From positions 4,435,001 through 4,499,000 of the forward strand of contig NZ_JAZHRR010000001.1 of assembly GCF_036924515.1 (NCBI RefSeq): a DNA stretch of 64,000 nt, written 5' to 3'. Shown here piece after piece: positions 15,678 through 26,025 of the stretch. The position numbers and the translations under genes are program-made. The notes under the pieces were generated by a model. That model had not been told where the DNA came from and did not search any database. It worked only from the letters and a program-made list of their open reading frames with translations. Numbering within the stretch: the stretch's first letter is position 1; the number at the start of each line of letters is the position of its first letter. This DNA comes from Bradyrhizobium sp. AZCC 1610 (GTDB lineage: Bacteria; Pseudomonadota; Alphaproteobacteria; Rhizobiales; Xanthobacteraceae).

Positions 15678-16667
15678 TCAAATCCTGTAGTAGTCACGAT
15701 ACCAGGCGACGAAATCGGCAAGCCCGTCTTCGATCGAGGTCTGCGGCCTGAAGCCGGTGTCGCGCATCAGCCCTTCGACATCGGCGAAGGTCTCGGTCAC
15801 GTCTCCAGGCTGCATTGGCAGCATCTCCTTGACTGCCGCGCGGCCCAATTCCCGCTCCAGAACCGCTACCACATGGGTTAATTCTTCCGGGTGATTGTTG
15901 CCGACATTGTAAATCCGTGCCGGCGCATCGGCCGCCGGGCCGCCATCGCGCGGGGCCTGATCGACCAGGTGCAGTATGGCACGCGTCGCGTCCGCAACAT
16001 GGGTAAAGTCGCGCCGCATCCTGCCATGGTTAAAGAGCTTGATCGGAGTGCCCTCCACGATCGCTTTGGTAAAGAGGAAATACGCCATATCGGGCCGTCC
16101 CCACGGCCCGTAAATGGTAAAGAACCGCAAGCCCGTCACCGGCAGACGATAGAGATGGCTGTAGGAATGCGCGATCAGCTCATTGGCCTTCTTTGTGGCG
16201 GCGTACAGGCTGACCGGATGGTCGGTTTTGTCGTCCTCCGAAAACGGTAGTTTCGTATTGGCGCCGTAGACCGACGAGGATGACGCATAAACCAGATGGC
16301 CGCATCCGTGATGCCGGCAACCTTCCAGCACATTGACGAAGCCTTCGAGGTTGGCGTCGACATAGGCATGCGGATGATCGATCGAGTAACGCACGCCGGC
16401 CTGTGCCGCGAGATGCACCACCCTGGCAAAGCGGTGCTCGGCAAACAGGCGTTCCATTGAGGCGCGGTCGGCGAGATCGATCTGTTCGAACGCGAAACCT
16501 CGTTCCCCGCGCAGAATGTCCAGCCGCGCCGCCTTCAGCGCCGGGTCGTAATAATCGTTGAGATTGTCGAGACCGACCACGGTGCGGCCTTCGGCAAGCA
16601 GCCGGCGCGCGACGTGGAAGCCGATGAAACCCACAGCTCCGGTGACCAAGATGGGTTGATCGGGCAT
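15678..16667 (-). CDS. UDP-glucuronate 4-epimerase (LpsL/CapI type)
   Basis: A 329-residue extended short-chain dehydrogenase. It has the NAD motif VTGAVGFIGFHVARRLL, the family sequence LDNLNDYYDPALK, the catalytic YAATKKAN (Tyr and Lys), and LRFFTIYGPWGRPDMA with FNHGRMRRDFTHV, which are typical of the enzymes that interconvert UDP-glucuronate and UDP-galacturonate. One glycine of the usual GxxGxxG is replaced by Val (TGAVGFIG), a conservative deviation that keeps the fold. Galacturonate is a common rhizobial core sugar, which fits the neighbourhood. It is the first gene of the manC pair and faces the divergent flippase-like gene across 180 bp. Confidence 0.88.
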   Translation of the reverse strand: MPDQPILVTGAVGFIGFHVARRLLAEGRTVVGLDNLNDYYDPALKAARLDILRGERGFAFEQIDLADRASMERLFAEHRFARVVHLAAQAGVRYSIDHPHAYVDANLEGFVNVLEGCRHHGCGHLVYASSSSVYGANTKLPFSEDDKTDHPVSLYAATKKANELIAHSYSHLYRLPVTGLRFFTIYGPWGRPDMAYFLFTKAIVEGTPIKLFNHGRMRRDFTHVADATRAILHLVDQAPRDGGPAADAPARIYNVGNNHPEELTHVVAVLERELGRAAVKEMLPMQPGDVTETFADVEGLMRDTGFRPQTSIEDGLADFVAWYRDYYRI

Positions 16668-16848
16668 CGTATCCTTGGAAGGCGCCGCTCAAAGGCTGAA
16701 AAATCTCTGTCCCGGCCTCTTTACCTGCGTTGCCGAGGCCGCCGCAACACCTTCCAGCCCCGCTATTGCCAGATCGGCCCGAAAACCATACCAAGGCGCC
16801 GAATTGCATCGCTTTTTGCACCCCCTTCTCAAACCCAGCACGGGCGAG

Positions 16849-17808
16849 ATGCGCCGTATCCTGCTTTCGACGTTGAAGATACTGGTCTCGGCGGCGCTCC
16901 TGTATTTCTCGCTGCGTAAGGTCGACCTTGCCGAACTCGTCGCCCGTATCGACGTTTCCAGCCTGGGCTGGATCGGCGTGGCGATTGCCGTGACGTTCCT
17001 GCAGATATTCGTCGGCGTCCTGCGATGGCGCGAGATCAGCGCGGAGTGCGGCGCGCCGCTGCCGACCAGGCAGGCGATGCGCTTCAACGTGATCGGAACC
17101 TTCTTCAACCAGACGCTGCCCTCCTCGATCGGCGGCGACGCGGTCAGGCTATGGCTGGTGGCCCGCAGCGGCGCCGGCTGGCGGGCCGCGACCTATTCCA
17201 TCTTCGTCGACCGCGCCATCGGCCTGATCGCGCTCGCGGTGGTCATCGTCGCGAGCCTGCCCTGGAGCTACCGCCTGATCACCGATCCGCATGGCAGGTC
17301 GGCGCTGCTGTTCGTCGATTTCGCAGCCCTTGCCGGCGGCCTCGGATTTCTTCTGCTCGGCCGGCTGCCGTGGCCGTGGCTGAAGCACTGGTGGGGCACT
17401 CATCACATCCACGCCTGTTCGGTGATCGCCAATCGCGTGCTGTTCAGCCGCGTTCACGGCCCGAAAGTCGCGGTACTGTCGTTGCTGGTGCACGTGCTCG
17501 CCGTCGTCATCGCCTGGTGCGTGGTGCAATCGATCGCAGCCCCCGTGCTGTTCAGCCAGATCTTCCAGCTCGTTCCGCCTGTCATGCTGATCACCATGCT
17601 GCCGATCTCGATTGCCGGCTGGGGCGTCCGCGAGGCCACCATGGGGCTGGCGTTCGGTTATGCCGGCCTGATGGCCAACGAGGGCGTCAACATCTCCCTG
17701 CTCTATGGCGCGGTATCCTTCATGGTCGGCGCGGTCGGCGGGCTGGTCTGGATATTGAGCGCCGAGAAAGCCGCGCAGGGCACGGTGCCCATCGAAGTTC
17801 GCAAATAA
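16849..17808 (+). CDS. Flippase-like membrane protein (lysylphosphatidylglycerol synthase TM-domain family)
   Basis: A 319-residue polytopic inner-membrane protein with about eight helices. It begins MRRILLSTLKILVSAALLYF, and has the family motif FNVIGTFFNQTLPSSIGGDA plus PISIAGWGVREATMGLAFG near the end. This family (formerly UPF0104) includes the flippase domain of MprF and many proteins in polysaccharide loci, suggesting lipid or lipid-linked sugar movement. I chose ATG 16849 because the open frame before it is not hydrophobic and overlaps the promoter region. It is followed after 28 bp by the WecA-like transferase, so they probably share a transcript. Confidence 0.82.
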   Translation: MRRILLSTLKILVSAALLYFSLRKVDLAELVARIDVSSLGWIGVAIAVTFLQIFVGVLRWREISAECGAPLPTRQAMRFNVIGTFFNQTLPSSIGGDAVRLWLVARSGAGWRAATYSIFVDRAIGLIALAVVIVASLPWSYRLITDPHGRSALLFVDFAALAGGLGFLLLGRLPWPWLKHWWGTHHIHACSVIANRVLFSRVHGPKVAVLSLLVHVLAVVIAWCVVQSIAAPVLFSQIFQLVPPVMLITMLPISIAGWGVREATMGLAFGYAGLMANEGVNISLLYGAVSFMVGAVGGLVWILSAEKAAQGTVPIEVRK

Positions 17809-17836
17809 TCTCCGAGCAACTTTTCACGCGGATAGA

Positions 17837-18859
17837 ATGGCCAGTTCGCAACTACTGCTGTCGTTTGCCGCCGCAGTGCCGGCGGCGCTGTTGTCGGGCG
17901 TCCTGACATGGGCGATCCGGCCGCTGCTCGTGCGAAAAGCGCTGGCGCGGCCGAATGCGCGCTCTTCCCATCGCATTCCGACACCGCAGGGCGCCGGCAT
18001 CGCGGTGATCGCGGCCACGCTGATCGTGGCCGTCACGGTCATCGCATTTGCCGGCACGGCGGAAATGAAAATCCCCGTCGCGGTATTCGGCGCGACGCTG
18101 TTCATCGCGGCCGTAGGCTTTGCCGATGACGTCAATACCATCCCGGTCGTGCCGCGGCTGCTGCTGCAGGGGCTCGCGGTCGCGGTTGTCATCTTTGCCG
18201 CGCCCGAAAGCTTGCGGATCGTTCCCGCCTGCCCGCTCTGGCTCGAGCGCGGCTTGCTGTTCCTCGCGGGCCTGTGGTTCGTGAACCTCGTCAACTTCAT
18301 GGACGGGCTGGACCTGATGACGGTGGCCGAGATTGTCCCGATTACCGGCGCTGTCGTTCTGCTCGGCTGGCTCGCCGAACTTCCCGCGCCCGCGACCCTT
18401 GCCGCCGCGGCGCTGTTCGGGGCGATGCTTGGATTTGCGCCTTTCAACCGGCCGGTGGCGAAAATTTTTCTCGGCGACGTCGGCAGCCTGCCGATCGGCC
18501 TGCTAGTTGGCTGGTGCCTGCTGCAGCTCGCCTGGCATCAGCACTTCGCAGCCGCCCTGCTGTTGCCGCTCTATTATCTCACTGACGCCACCGTCACCCT
18601 GATGCGGCGCATTATCAGGCGCGAGCCGTTCTGGGCAGCGCATCGCACCCATTTCTATCAGCGCGCCACCGACAACGGCTTTCCGGTGTGGCGCGTAGTG
18701 AGCGAGGTGTTCGCGCTCAATGTCCTGCTCGCTGCGCTGGCGATCGGCTCGGCCATGACCTCGTCGGTGGCAATCGCAATCCTGCTTTTCGTCATCGGCA
18801 GCATCGCCACGGCGCTCCTGATGCACCGCTTCTCGCGCCGGCAATCGCCGTCAGGCTAA
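17837..18859 (+). CDS. WecA/MraY-family polyprenyl-phosphate sugar-1-phosphate transferase
   Basis: A 340-residue membrane enzyme of glycosyltransferase family 4 (PNPT type). Key motifs are present: SSHRIPTPQGAGIA, the Asp pair in GFADDVNTIP, NLVNFMDGLDLMT, FLGDVGSLPIG, and the cytoplasmic HRTHFYQRATDNG loop. It should transfer a sugar-1-phosphate (probably GlcNAc-1-P or a modified HexNAc-1-P) to undecaprenyl phosphate and so start O-antigen or other surface glycan synthesis. The flippase-like gene is just upstream; the end overlaps by four bases with the convergent glycosyltransferase gene. The exact sugar cannot be told. Confidence 0.88.
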   Translation: MASSQLLLSFAAAVPAALLSGVLTWAIRPLLVRKALARPNARSSHRIPTPQGAGIAVIAATLIVAVTVIAFAGTAEMKIPVAVFGATLFIAAVGFADDVNTIPVVPRLLLQGLAVAVVIFAAPESLRIVPACPLWLERGLLFLAGLWFVNLVNFMDGLDLMTVAEIVPITGAVVLLGWLAELPAPATLAAAALFGAMLGFAPFNRPVAKIFLGDVGSLPIGLLVGWCLLQLAWHQHFAAALLLPLYYLTDATVTLMRRIIRREPFWAAHRTHFYQRATDNGFPVWRVVSEVFALNVLLAALAIGSAMTSSVAIAILLFVIGSIATALLMHRFSRRQSPSG

Positions 18860-20061
18860 TCCGGCTTCTTTTGCGAGAGCTCGCGGATCAGGCCGCAATA
18901 GTCGGCCATGGCGATTTCAAAGTCGAAACGCCCTGCGATTTCGGCCGCGCGCTCGGCCCGCTGCGGATCCTTGGCGCCGGCGGCACGACTGACCGTTTTC
19001 GCGAGCTCATCGGCTTTGCCGGGCTCGACGACCCAGCCGACATCGTGTTCGGTCACCGTCAACGCCGCCTCGGCATCCGCTTCGGAAACCAGGATCACCG
19101 GGCGGCCGATCGCCAGGAGATTGTAGAACCGGCTGGGCACCGATACGCCGGCGACGTTCCTGCGGTAGGGAATGATCCAGACGTCCGCGGCCGAAAGAAA
19201 TGCCTCCAGTTGGTCGTCCTCGACGCGATCGACCAGGGTGACGTTCGCAAGCCCGGCCTCGGCTTGCATGGCCTTCAACTGGTCGAAGCCCACCCCCCAG
19301 CCCGACAGCAGGAAGTGAATATCCTTGTCGTCGCGCAACAGGCGCGCGGCCTCGAATACGATGACGGGATCGTGGGTAAAGCCGAGATTGCCGGACAGAC
19401 CGACGACAAAGCGAGCGGAAAGCGGACGGCGATACGGATTATCAGGATCGACCGCGCGAACGCCGCGCGCGAGCGTCGCCCAGTTCGGAATGAAACGGAT
19501 CTTGTCGCTTGTCATGCCGCCATAGCGCAGCAGCAGCTTTTCGGTGTCGCGGCCGATGATGACGACGGCATCGAGCGCGCGAAACATCAACGCGTTCAAG
19601 CCGCGCATCGCACTTGCCGGCAACGAATTCGGCTTCAGGAGGCCCGCCATGATGAGGACGTCGGGATAGAGATCGTGCATGATCAGCACCGACCTCGCGC
19701 CTCTCAATTTGGCGGCGGCGGCAAAGGCGTAAGGCAGCATGAAGGGTGCTGGAACGGTGAGCGCGACGTCGCCGCGGCGCAACTTCACCAATAGCGCGGT
19801 GAACATCCGGATCGTGAACAGCAGTTCGGCGAAAGCGCGCTTGAGCAATGCGGCCTTGCCGGGCATCCAATTCCCTACCTCGACGACCGCAGGCTTGCCG
19901 GCGGCCGCAGCAGAGGCGGAGCCTGCCGTTCCCGACAGCACCAGCACTTCGGCTTCCTGCGCCACGCGTTCCGAAATCGCCGCCATAATCGCGGCCGTCG
20001 TGCTCGGATCCGGCGGATAATGCTGGCTGACGACGACGACTTTTCCGGACTTCTGCATCAT
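18856..20061 (-). CDS. Glycosyltransferase family 4 protein (WbuB-like)
   Basis: A roughly 400-residue GT-B glycosyltransferase: N-terminal SQHYPPDPSTTAAIMAAIS acceptor domain, a hydrophobic stretch with TVPAPFMLPYAFAAAAKLRG, IMHDLYPDVLI, and the donor-binding part VGLSGNLGFTHDPVIVFEAA with the E-x7-E-like region IIPYRRNVAGVSVPSRFYN. It should add a sugar to the lipid-linked glycan in the cytoplasm. I place the start at ATG 20061 (20058 is also possible); the frame extends to 20190 but would overlap the previous gene. It follows the CapD-type gene by 44 bp. Confidence 0.85.
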   Translation of the reverse strand: MMQKSGKVVVVSQHYPPDPSTTAAIMAAISERVAQEAEVLVLSGTAGSASAAAAGKPAVVEVGNWMPGKAALLKRAFAELLFTIRMFTALLVKLRRGDVALTVPAPFMLPYAFAAAAKLRGARSVLIMHDLYPDVLIMAGLLKPNSLPASAMRGLNALMFRALDAVVIIGRDTEKLLLRYGGMTSDKIRFIPNWATLARGVRAVDPDNPYRRPLSARFVVGLSGNLGFTHDPVIVFEAARLLRDDKDIHFLLSGWGVGFDQLKAMQAEAGLANVTLVDRVEDDQLEAFLSAADVWIIPYRRNVAGVSVPSRFYNLLAIGRPVILVSEADAEAALTVTEHDVGWVVEPGKADELAKTVSRAAGAKDPQRAERAAEIAGRFDFEIAMADYCGLIRELSQKKPD

Positions 20062-20104
20062 GGCTTTCGAAGCGGCCTGCACGGCCGGCGGACACCGAAA
20101 AAGA

Positions 20105-22021
20105 TCAGGCGGCGTGCGATCCGAATTCAGGCACGGCATCCTTGAGCACCGCGCGGATGGTGGAGCGGTCATCCCGCGCAATCGCCTCATCGAGCGCCGC
20201 GAGCCATTTGCGCAACGTCTGCATCGGTGGCTCGTTCGGTTTGGCCGCCATAATGCCGGCGACCCCGATCTCCACCGTCGGCTCTGCGCTGGCGAACAGG
20301 ATCTCGTTCAGCCGCTCGCCCGGCCGCATGCCGGTGAACACCACCTCGATATCGATGCCGGGTTCAAGGCCGGACAGGCGGATCATCCGCTCGGCCATTT
20401 CCACGATCTTGACCGGCTGTCCCATGTTGAGGACGTAGACGGAGACATCGGGCCGCGCCGGCGTCAGCGCATGGGTCGCCGCGGTCAGCACGAGATCGCA
20501 GGCTTCGCGGATGGTCATGAAGTACCGGACCATGTCCGGGTGCGTCACCGTGACCGGGCCGCCGGCCTCGATCTGCGCCTTGAATTTCGGCACCACCGAT
20601 CCGTTCGAGGCCAGCACGTTGCCGAACCGCACCGAGATTAACCGCATGTGCGGCTTGCCTTCCGATTGCGTCATCAGGTCATGGTCGAGCGCCTGGCAAT
20701 ACATTTCGGCGAAGCGCTTGGTCAGGCCCAGCATCGAGACCGGCTCGATCGCCTTGTCGGTCGAGATCATCACCATTGCTTCGGCGCCCGCCGCCAGCGC
20801 GGCGTCGGCTACATTGACGGAACCGAAGATATTGGTCTTGACGCCCTCGCTCCAGTCGCGCTCGAGGATCGGCACGTGCTTCAGGGCTGCGGCATGGAAC
20901 ACGATATCGGGCTTGAATTCCTTCATCAGGTTCATGATCCGGTCACGATCGCGGATATCGGCGATTCGGCCCTCGATCGCCGCATTGGTGGCGCGTGCCG
21001 TCAGCGCTTCCGTCACCGCGTAAAGCGCCGGCTCCGAATGCTCGATCACCAGCAACCGCGCGGCGCCGAAGGTCGCGACGCGGTCGCAAATCTCCGAACC
21101 GATCGAGCCGCCGCCCCCGGTGACGATCACCGCCTTGCCCTTCACCAGCGCTTCGAGCCGTGCGTAATCGATCTTCTCGCTCGGCCGCAGCAGCAGGTCT
21201 TCGACGGCGACATTGGTTAGCCTCGGCACGTCGCCGCTTTCGAGCGAAGGCAGGCGGCTAACGAACAGGCCGAGCCGCTTGGCCCGCATCAGGACCGCCT
21301 CGGGATGCGCCTCGGGTTCGAACGCCGACGGGGTCATGACGACCCGCGAAATCGGCTTTCCGCGTCCGGCATAGTCTCGGACCACGTCCTCGACATCGTC
21401 GAGCCCGCCGAGCACCGGCACGTTGCGTATCGACTGGCCGCGATCCGCGGCCGATGGCGACAAGACGCCAATCGGCCAAAGCTGCTTGACTGCGCCGCTC
21501 TCGATCGCGCGCAACAGCACCTCCGCGTCGGCGGCGCGGCCGATCAGCAGGGTTGACGACGCCCCTTCGGTCCGGGCATGGCGGCGAACGCGCGAATAGC
21601 GGAAATAGCGATAGCCGAAGCGGAGCGCGCTCAGCGCGAATACCTGGAGAAACCAGTAGAGCACGATGGTGATACGGCCGAACAGCACCGGCGCCTTGCC
21701 GTTCGATGCCCCGAAAATGAAGGCATAATCCAGCACGACAAGCGCGACCGTCAGAACACTCGCCACGCGCAGGATGTTCAGCGCATCGGGGAGCGAAATG
21801 AAACGCCATTTCGTCGTCGTCAGGTTGAAGACGTAGCAGATCACGACGCTGAAGACGATGAAGAGGGGCAGAATGCGCAGCAATAGCGGCAGGCGGGCAT
21901 AGAAGGCCTCGCCTCCCTCGAAGCGCAAATAGAAGCTTGCGAGCAGCGCAAACGCGGTCGCCAGCGCATCATGCGCTGCGATCAGGTAGTTGCGACGGGT
22001 CAGTTGCGAAAGAGGCGTCAT
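20105..22021 (-). CDS. CapD/WbpM-type UDP-HexNAc 4,6-dehydratase, membrane form
   Basis: A 638-residue protein: about four membrane helices in the first 130 residues, a sensor-like CoA/nucleotide-binding middle, and a C-terminal short-chain dehydrogenase domain with VIVTGGGGSIGSEICDRVA. Large-form members dehydrate UDP-GlcNAc to the 4-keto-6-deoxy sugar. The catalytic segment reads STDKAIEPVSMLGLTKRFAE; in well-studied large-form enzymes this site usually reads V-M-G-x-T-K, so the Met-Lys pair here appears shifted with Leu at the usual Met place. Activity is likely but this is worth checking. The gene heads a minus-strand run with the glycosyltransferase downstream. Confidence 0.88.
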   Translation of the reverse strand: MTPLSQLTRRNYLIAAHDALATAFALLASFYLRFEGGEAFYARLPLLLRILPLFIVFSVVICYVFNLTTTKWRFISLPDALNILRVASVLTVALVVLDYAFIFGASNGKAPVLFGRITIVLYWFLQVFALSALRFGYRYFRYSRVRRHARTEGASSTLLIGRAADAEVLLRAIESGAVKQLWPIGVLSPSAADRGQSIRNVPVLGGLDDVEDVVRDYAGRGKPISRVVMTPSAFEPEAHPEAVLMRAKRLGLFVSRLPSLESGDVPRLTNVAVEDLLLRPSEKIDYARLEALVKGKAVIVTGGGGSIGSEICDRVATFGAARLLVIEHSEPALYAVTEALTARATNAAIEGRIADIRDRDRIMNLMKEFKPDIVFHAAALKHVPILERDWSEGVKTNIFGSVNVADAALAAGAEAMVMISTDKAIEPVSMLGLTKRFAEMYCQALDHDLMTQSEGKPHMRLISVRFGNVLASNGSVVPKFKAQIEAGGPVTVTHPDMVRYFMTIREACDLVLTAATHALTPARPDVSVYVLNMGQPVKIVEMAERMIRLSGLEPGIDIEVVFTGMRPGERLNEILFASAEPTVEIGVAGIMAAKPNEPPMQTLRKWLAALDEAIARDDRSTIRAVLKDAVPEFGSHAA

Positions 22022-22109
22022 TCCAGTGGCCGGCTGCGAAGAGCGAGGGGGATTCGCGAGGCGCGTCCCTCGCCCGCTGATATCTTATCTGCGGCGCGCA
22101 TGCCAGCGA

Positions 22110-23399
22110 TCATGGCCGGGCTGTTCCGGAAGATTCCGTGACCTCGGATCTGCCGCGCAGCACCATGCCGCCCGCGACCCCGACGCCCAGCACATACATC
22201 CAGCCTTCATGGAAGTCGAAGATGTGGGAGTTGAACAGCGACGTGAAGATGTTCTGCACCACGACCAAAAGACCGACCCAGTTGGCAAGCCCGTCGCCAC
22301 GGAACAACAGCAGGTGCAATAGCCACATCGCGTACAGTATGACGACACCGACAATACCCCATTGCACCGCGACGTTGAGCGTCTGGTTATGCGGGTTTCC
22401 GATCACTTCGCTGCTGGCCTGGTAGGAGTCGTGCGTTGCGACGCGCTCAAACAGGCCGCGCGTCGCACCCGTGCCGTGGCCGATGACAGGCGCCTCGGCA
22501 AAGAAGCCCAGGGATTTCCGCCAGAATTCAAGCCGCAGCCCGATCGATGTCGGTATGTTTTGTTCCTTGTAGAGCTGGTAGTCCCGCGCAAACATGTCCA
22601 CGGTCTGGCGCAATGCCGGCGAGGTCTGCCAGGCCACGGCGGAGAATGCGGCCGCCGCGCAGGCCACGATGAGGATGTTCCGCCACCTCAGATGCAGCAG
22701 CGCAAATACCGCGAACATGATCGGCACCGTCACCAGAGCCGTGCGCGACACCACCAGGAACGCCATGTTGACGAAGAAGCCGAAGGCGATGGCGGTGAGC
22801 AGCAGGGCCAGCGCGATCCGCCTTGCCCGCAGCAGCATGATGATCGGATAGGCCAGCGCAACCGCGCAGAGCGTGAATTCCTGGCTCTGGGCGATGTAGT
22901 TTTTCACGAAGATGCCGCGCGCGGCGAGATCCGGAGTCCGCAGTGAAAGTTCGGGGCGGAGAAATACCATCCAGGACATCAGCATCAACAGCGTGCAGGA
23001 GACGAGGAACGCTACGAACACCCACGTCCCGCGCGTCGAGCGCTCGAAGTGATAGAGCAGGACCGGAAGCACAAGGAGCTTTGCGGCCGGCCCCACGGCA
23101 TAGAACCTCGCGCCCCAGGAGGCGTCCGACCACAGGGTGCCGACAAGCGCCAGAACGAACAGCGCGATCGGCAGCGCGAAGATCGGACGCTTCAGCGAGG
23201 CCAGAAAGCTCTTCAATTCGAGCGTCGGCGCAACCGTGACCAGAAGCGCAGCGCCGAAAATACCGACCAGCGAGGTCGACCATGGCAGCGACAGCGCAAG
23301 CAGGACCGCGACGACGTCGCTCGCCTTCATCCATGCGGTCGGATCGCGCCAGATCGGCAGCGCCTTGGCGATCGGCGACGAAGCTGCGTTCGCGCTCAC
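22110..23399 (-). CDS. O-antigen ligase family protein
   Basis: A 429-residue polytopic membrane protein with about 11 helices and a large periplasmic loop holding [15 protein letters not shown] and [15 protein letters not shown], the signature of the Wzy_C/WaaL family. It should join lipid-linked O-polysaccharide to the lipid A core in the periplasm; a polymerase role cannot be excluded from sequence alone. I start it at the GTG at 23399, which overlaps the hldE stop codon in a GTGA junction and has a GGAGG site upstream. The much longer open frame to 23825 lies inside hldE and is a shadow. Confidence 0.85.
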   Translation of the reverse strand: MSANAASSPIAKALPIWRDPTAWMKASDVVAVLLALSLPWSTSLVGIFGAALLVTVAPTLELKSFLASLKRPIFALPIALFVLALVGTLWSDASWGARFYAVGPAAKLLVLPVLLYHFERSTRGTWVFVAFLVSCTLLMLMSWMVFLRPELSLRTPDLAARGIFVKNYIAQSQEFTLCAVALAYPIIMLLRARRIALALLLTAIAFGFFVNMAFLVVSRTALVTVPIMFAVFALLHLRWRNILIVACAAAAFSAVAWQTSPALRQTVDMFARDYQLYKEQNIPTSIGLRLEFWRKSLGFFAEAPVIGHGTGATRGLFERVATHDSYQASSEVIGNPHNQTLNVAVQWGIVGVVILYAMWLLHLLLFRGDGLANWVGLLVVVQNIFTSLFNSHIFDFHEGWMYVLGVGVAGGMVLRGRSEVTESSGTARP

Positions 23400-24868
23400 G
23401 CCTTGCCTCCCCGCGCGCGGTCGACCAGCGACGTCGTGCTGTAGCCCGCCAGAATGTCGACGAGCACGACCTCGCCGCCGCCGGCCTCGACGATCTCGTG
23501 GCCGACGACCTGCTCGCGGGTATAGTCGCCACCCTTGACCAGCACGCTCGGCCTCACTTTCGCGATCAGGTCGATCGGCGTGTCTTCCTCGAAGATCGCG
23601 ACGAGATCGACCGCTTCCAGCGCCGCCAGCACTTCGGCGCGCGCCTGCTCGTCCTGAACCGGGCGCCCCTCGCCTTTCAGCCGTTTCGTCGAGGCATCGC
23701 TGTTGAGCCCGACGATCAGCCGGTCGCAGGCGCCGCGCGCAGCCGTCAGCACCTTGACGTGGCCAGGATGCAAAATGTCGAAGCAGCCATTGGTGAAGCC
23801 GATGCGCAGTCCCTGCCGGCGCCATTCCGCCAGATGCATGGCGAGATCGCCACCTGCCGGCACGATCTTCTCCTCGGCCGCCAGCGACGCATGCGGCAGG
23901 ATTTTCCGCCGCAGTTCCGCCGGCGTCACGGTAGCGGTGCCCTTCTTGCCGACCGCGACCGCGGCCGCCGCATTCGCCATCCGCAGCGCCGTCTCCCAGT
24001 CGGCCCCGGCCGCAAGCGAAAGCGCCAGCACAGCGGCGACCGTGTCGCCCGCGCCAGAGACGTCGCGCACCTTGATCGGCAACGCCGGCACGTGTATCGC
24101 CTCGCCGCCGCGAGCCACCAGCGTCATGCCGTGTTCACTCTGCGTCACCAGCATGGCCTGGCAATCGGCGAGAACCATCGCGTCCTGCGCCGCGGCGGCA
24201 ATGATCTGGTCGGTATCGGCGCGGCTGCGGGTGGCTTCGGCAAACTCCTTGCGGTTCGGCGTCAAGAGCGTGGCGCCGCGATAGATCGCGAAATTGGCGC
24301 TCTTGGGGTCGACGATCACGCGCTTGCCGACTTTCTTGGCGGCGTCGATGATGTTGCGGATGACGCGCGCCGTCAGCACGCCCTTGGCGTAGTCGGACAG
24401 CAGCACGATATCGGCGCGCGGCACGAGCGGCAGGATCGCGTCGATCAGCCGCTGCTCGATCTCGGCCGAGGCCGGAACGGCCTGCTCCCAATCCGCGCGC
24501 AGCATATGGGTGGAAAAATGCTCGGAGACGAAGCGCACCTTGCGCGTCGTCGGGCGGGAGGAATCGGAGACCAGCACGGCCTCGATCAGGCTCTCCCGCG
24601 CCAGATCGGTCTTCAGCTTCGCGCCCGCCTCGTCCTCGCCGACCAGGCCTACGAAGATGCAGCGCGCGCCGAGAGCGGCGATGTTGCGCGCGACATTGCC
24701 GGCGCCGCCGACATTGGTCTCGCTGCGCTGGACGGCAATCACAGGCGCCGGTGCTTCCGGCGAAATGCGCGACACCTCGCCATAGACGAATTCGTCGAGC
24801 ATGAGGTCGCCGACGCAGAGCACGGTCTGACGTGGGATCGCCTGGCTCAGGGCTTCAAAATCGAACAT
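23396..24868 (-). CDS. hldE: Bifunctional heptose-7-phosphate kinase/heptose-1-phosphate adenylyltransferase
   Basis: A 490-residue fusion enzyme of ADP-heptose synthesis. The N-terminal ribokinase-like part carries [20 protein letters not shown] and the anion-hole motif [15 protein letters not shown]; the C-terminal nucleotidyltransferase part carries [18 protein letters not shown] and [20 protein letters not shown]. It makes heptose-1,7-bisphosphate and, after a phosphatase step, ADP-D-glycero-D-manno-heptose. The next gene upstream is hldD (18-bp gap), and the ligase overlaps its end, so the three form one operon. gmhA and gmhB are not in the window. Confidence 0.97.
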   Translation of the reverse strand: MFDFEALSQAIPRQTVLCVGDLMLDEFVYGEVSRISPEAPAPVIAVQRSETNVGGAGNVARNIAALGARCIFVGLVGEDEAGAKLKTDLARESLIEAVLVSDSSRPTTRKVRFVSEHFSTHMLRADWEQAVPASAEIEQRLIDAILPLVPRADIVLLSDYAKGVLTARVIRNIIDAAKKVGKRVIVDPKSANFAIYRGATLLTPNRKEFAEATRSRADTDQIIAAAAQDAMVLADCQAMLVTQSEHGMTLVARGGEAIHVPALPIKVRDVSGAGDTVAAVLALSLAAGADWETALRMANAAAAVAVGKKGTATVTPAELRRKILPHASLAAEEKIVPAGGDLAMHLAEWRRQGLRIGFTNGCFDILHPGHVKVLTAARGACDRLIVGLNSDASTKRLKGEGRPVQDEQARAEVLAALEAVDLVAIFEEDTPIDLIAKVRPSVLVKGGDYTREQVVGHEIVEAGGGEVVLVDILAGYSTTSLVDRARGGKA

Positions 24869-24886
24869 CTGTCTACCTGGTGCCCA

Positions 24887-25864
24887 TCAGCGAAAGCGAT
24901 CGGTTCGATCGAGAAAACCCGTCACGTAGCGCTCGACCGCGTCTTCCAGCGCGGTGAAGCCGCCATTATAGCCGGCGCGCAACAGCCGATCGACTTCGCT
25001 CTGGGTGAAGTATTGATAGCTGCCGCGGATCGCTTCGGGCATGTCGATATACTGGATGTTCGGCTGAACGCCGAGCGCCGCATAGGCCGACAGCATCAGG
25101 TCGCGGAAGCTGCGCGCGGTGCCGGTGCCGACATTGAAGATGCCGCTGACCGATGGCGTCGCCAGTAACCACATCATCACGCGCACGACGTCGTCGACAT
25201 AGATGAAGTCGCGCCGCTGGTCGCCGTCGGCGATCCCTTCCCGATGGGACTTGAACAAATGCACGGGGCGCCCGGCCTTGATGTCGTCGAAGCGCCGCGC
25301 CAGCACGCTCATCATCGTGCCCTTGTGATATTCGTTGGGGCCGAACACGTTGAAGAACTTCAACCCGGCCCATTGCGGCGGCAGCCGTTCGCCGCGCGCG
25401 GCGCGTTCGGCGACCGCCATGTCGAACAGATGCTTGCTCCAGCCGTAGAGGTTCATCGGCCGCAGCTTCTTCAAGGCATCCATCGATTGGTCGTCGCCAA
25501 AGCCGGCGCTGCCGTCGCCATAGGTAGCGGCCGAGGACGCGTAGATCAGCGGCGTGGCGTTGGCCGTGCACCAGTCCAAAAGCCGCATCGACAGCCGAAA
25601 ATTGGTCTCGATCACCAGATCGCCGTCGGTCGCCGTGGTCTCGGAGATGGCGCCGAGATGAACGACGGCCTCCAGCCGGCGGCCCTTCAGCCAGTCCATC
25701 AGTTCCGAAGGCGGCACGAAATCGGCGAGCCGCCGCTTGGCCAGGTTGCGCCATTTACCGTCCTGGCCGAGCAGGTCGCACACAGCCACGTCCCGGCCGG
25801 CGTCATTCAACGCAGCCACGACGTTCGACCCGATAAAACCGGCGCCCCCGGTCACCAGCAACAT
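24887..25864 (-). CDS. hldD: ADP-L-glycero-D-manno-heptose 6-epimerase
   Basis: A 325-residue extended short-chain dehydrogenase that converts ADP-D,D-heptose into ADP-L,D-heptose for the inner LPS core. Motifs: LLVTGGAGFIGSNVVAAL at the start, SSAATYGDGSAGFGDD, catalytic YGWSKHLFD, and FFNVFGPNEYHKGTM. I start at ATG 25864, preceded by AGGGG at normal spacing; in-frame codons further upstream give non-conserved sequence. It is the first gene of the hldD-hldE-ligase operon and is divergent from waaF with a 160-bp promoter region between. Confidence 0.96.
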   Translation of the reverse strand: MLLVTGGAGFIGSNVVAALNDAGRDVAVCDLLGQDGKWRNLAKRRLADFVPPSELMDWLKGRRLEAVVHLGAISETTATDGDLVIETNFRLSMRLLDWCTANATPLIYASSAATYGDGSAGFGDDQSMDALKKLRPMNLYGWSKHLFDMAVAERAARGERLPPQWAGLKFFNVFGPNEYHKGTMMSVLARRFDDIKAGRPVHLFKSHREGIADGDQRRDFIYVDDVVRVMMWLLATPSVSGIFNVGTGTARSFRDLMLSAYAALGVQPNIQYIDMPEAIRGSYQYFTQSEVDRLLRAGYNGGFTALEDAVERYVTGFLDRTDRFR

Positions 25865-26025
25865 GCCATCCCCTGCCATGATTGTTCGGCAAAGCTTTGC
25901 CCCACTCCCGCGCGGCAAGCAACTTGGCTGATATGGCTGGGTGAAGGCGGATCACCCGGCTTTACCTACCGGAGCAGAGCAGTTACCGACGGGGCCGGAA
26001 TCAGCCTGAAGTCAGTTAACAAGAA

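Noticed and set aside
22110..23825. Extended ligase frame reaching into hldE
   Set aside because: The added part overlaps hldE and is not hydrophobic; the GTGA junction at 23399 is the natural start.
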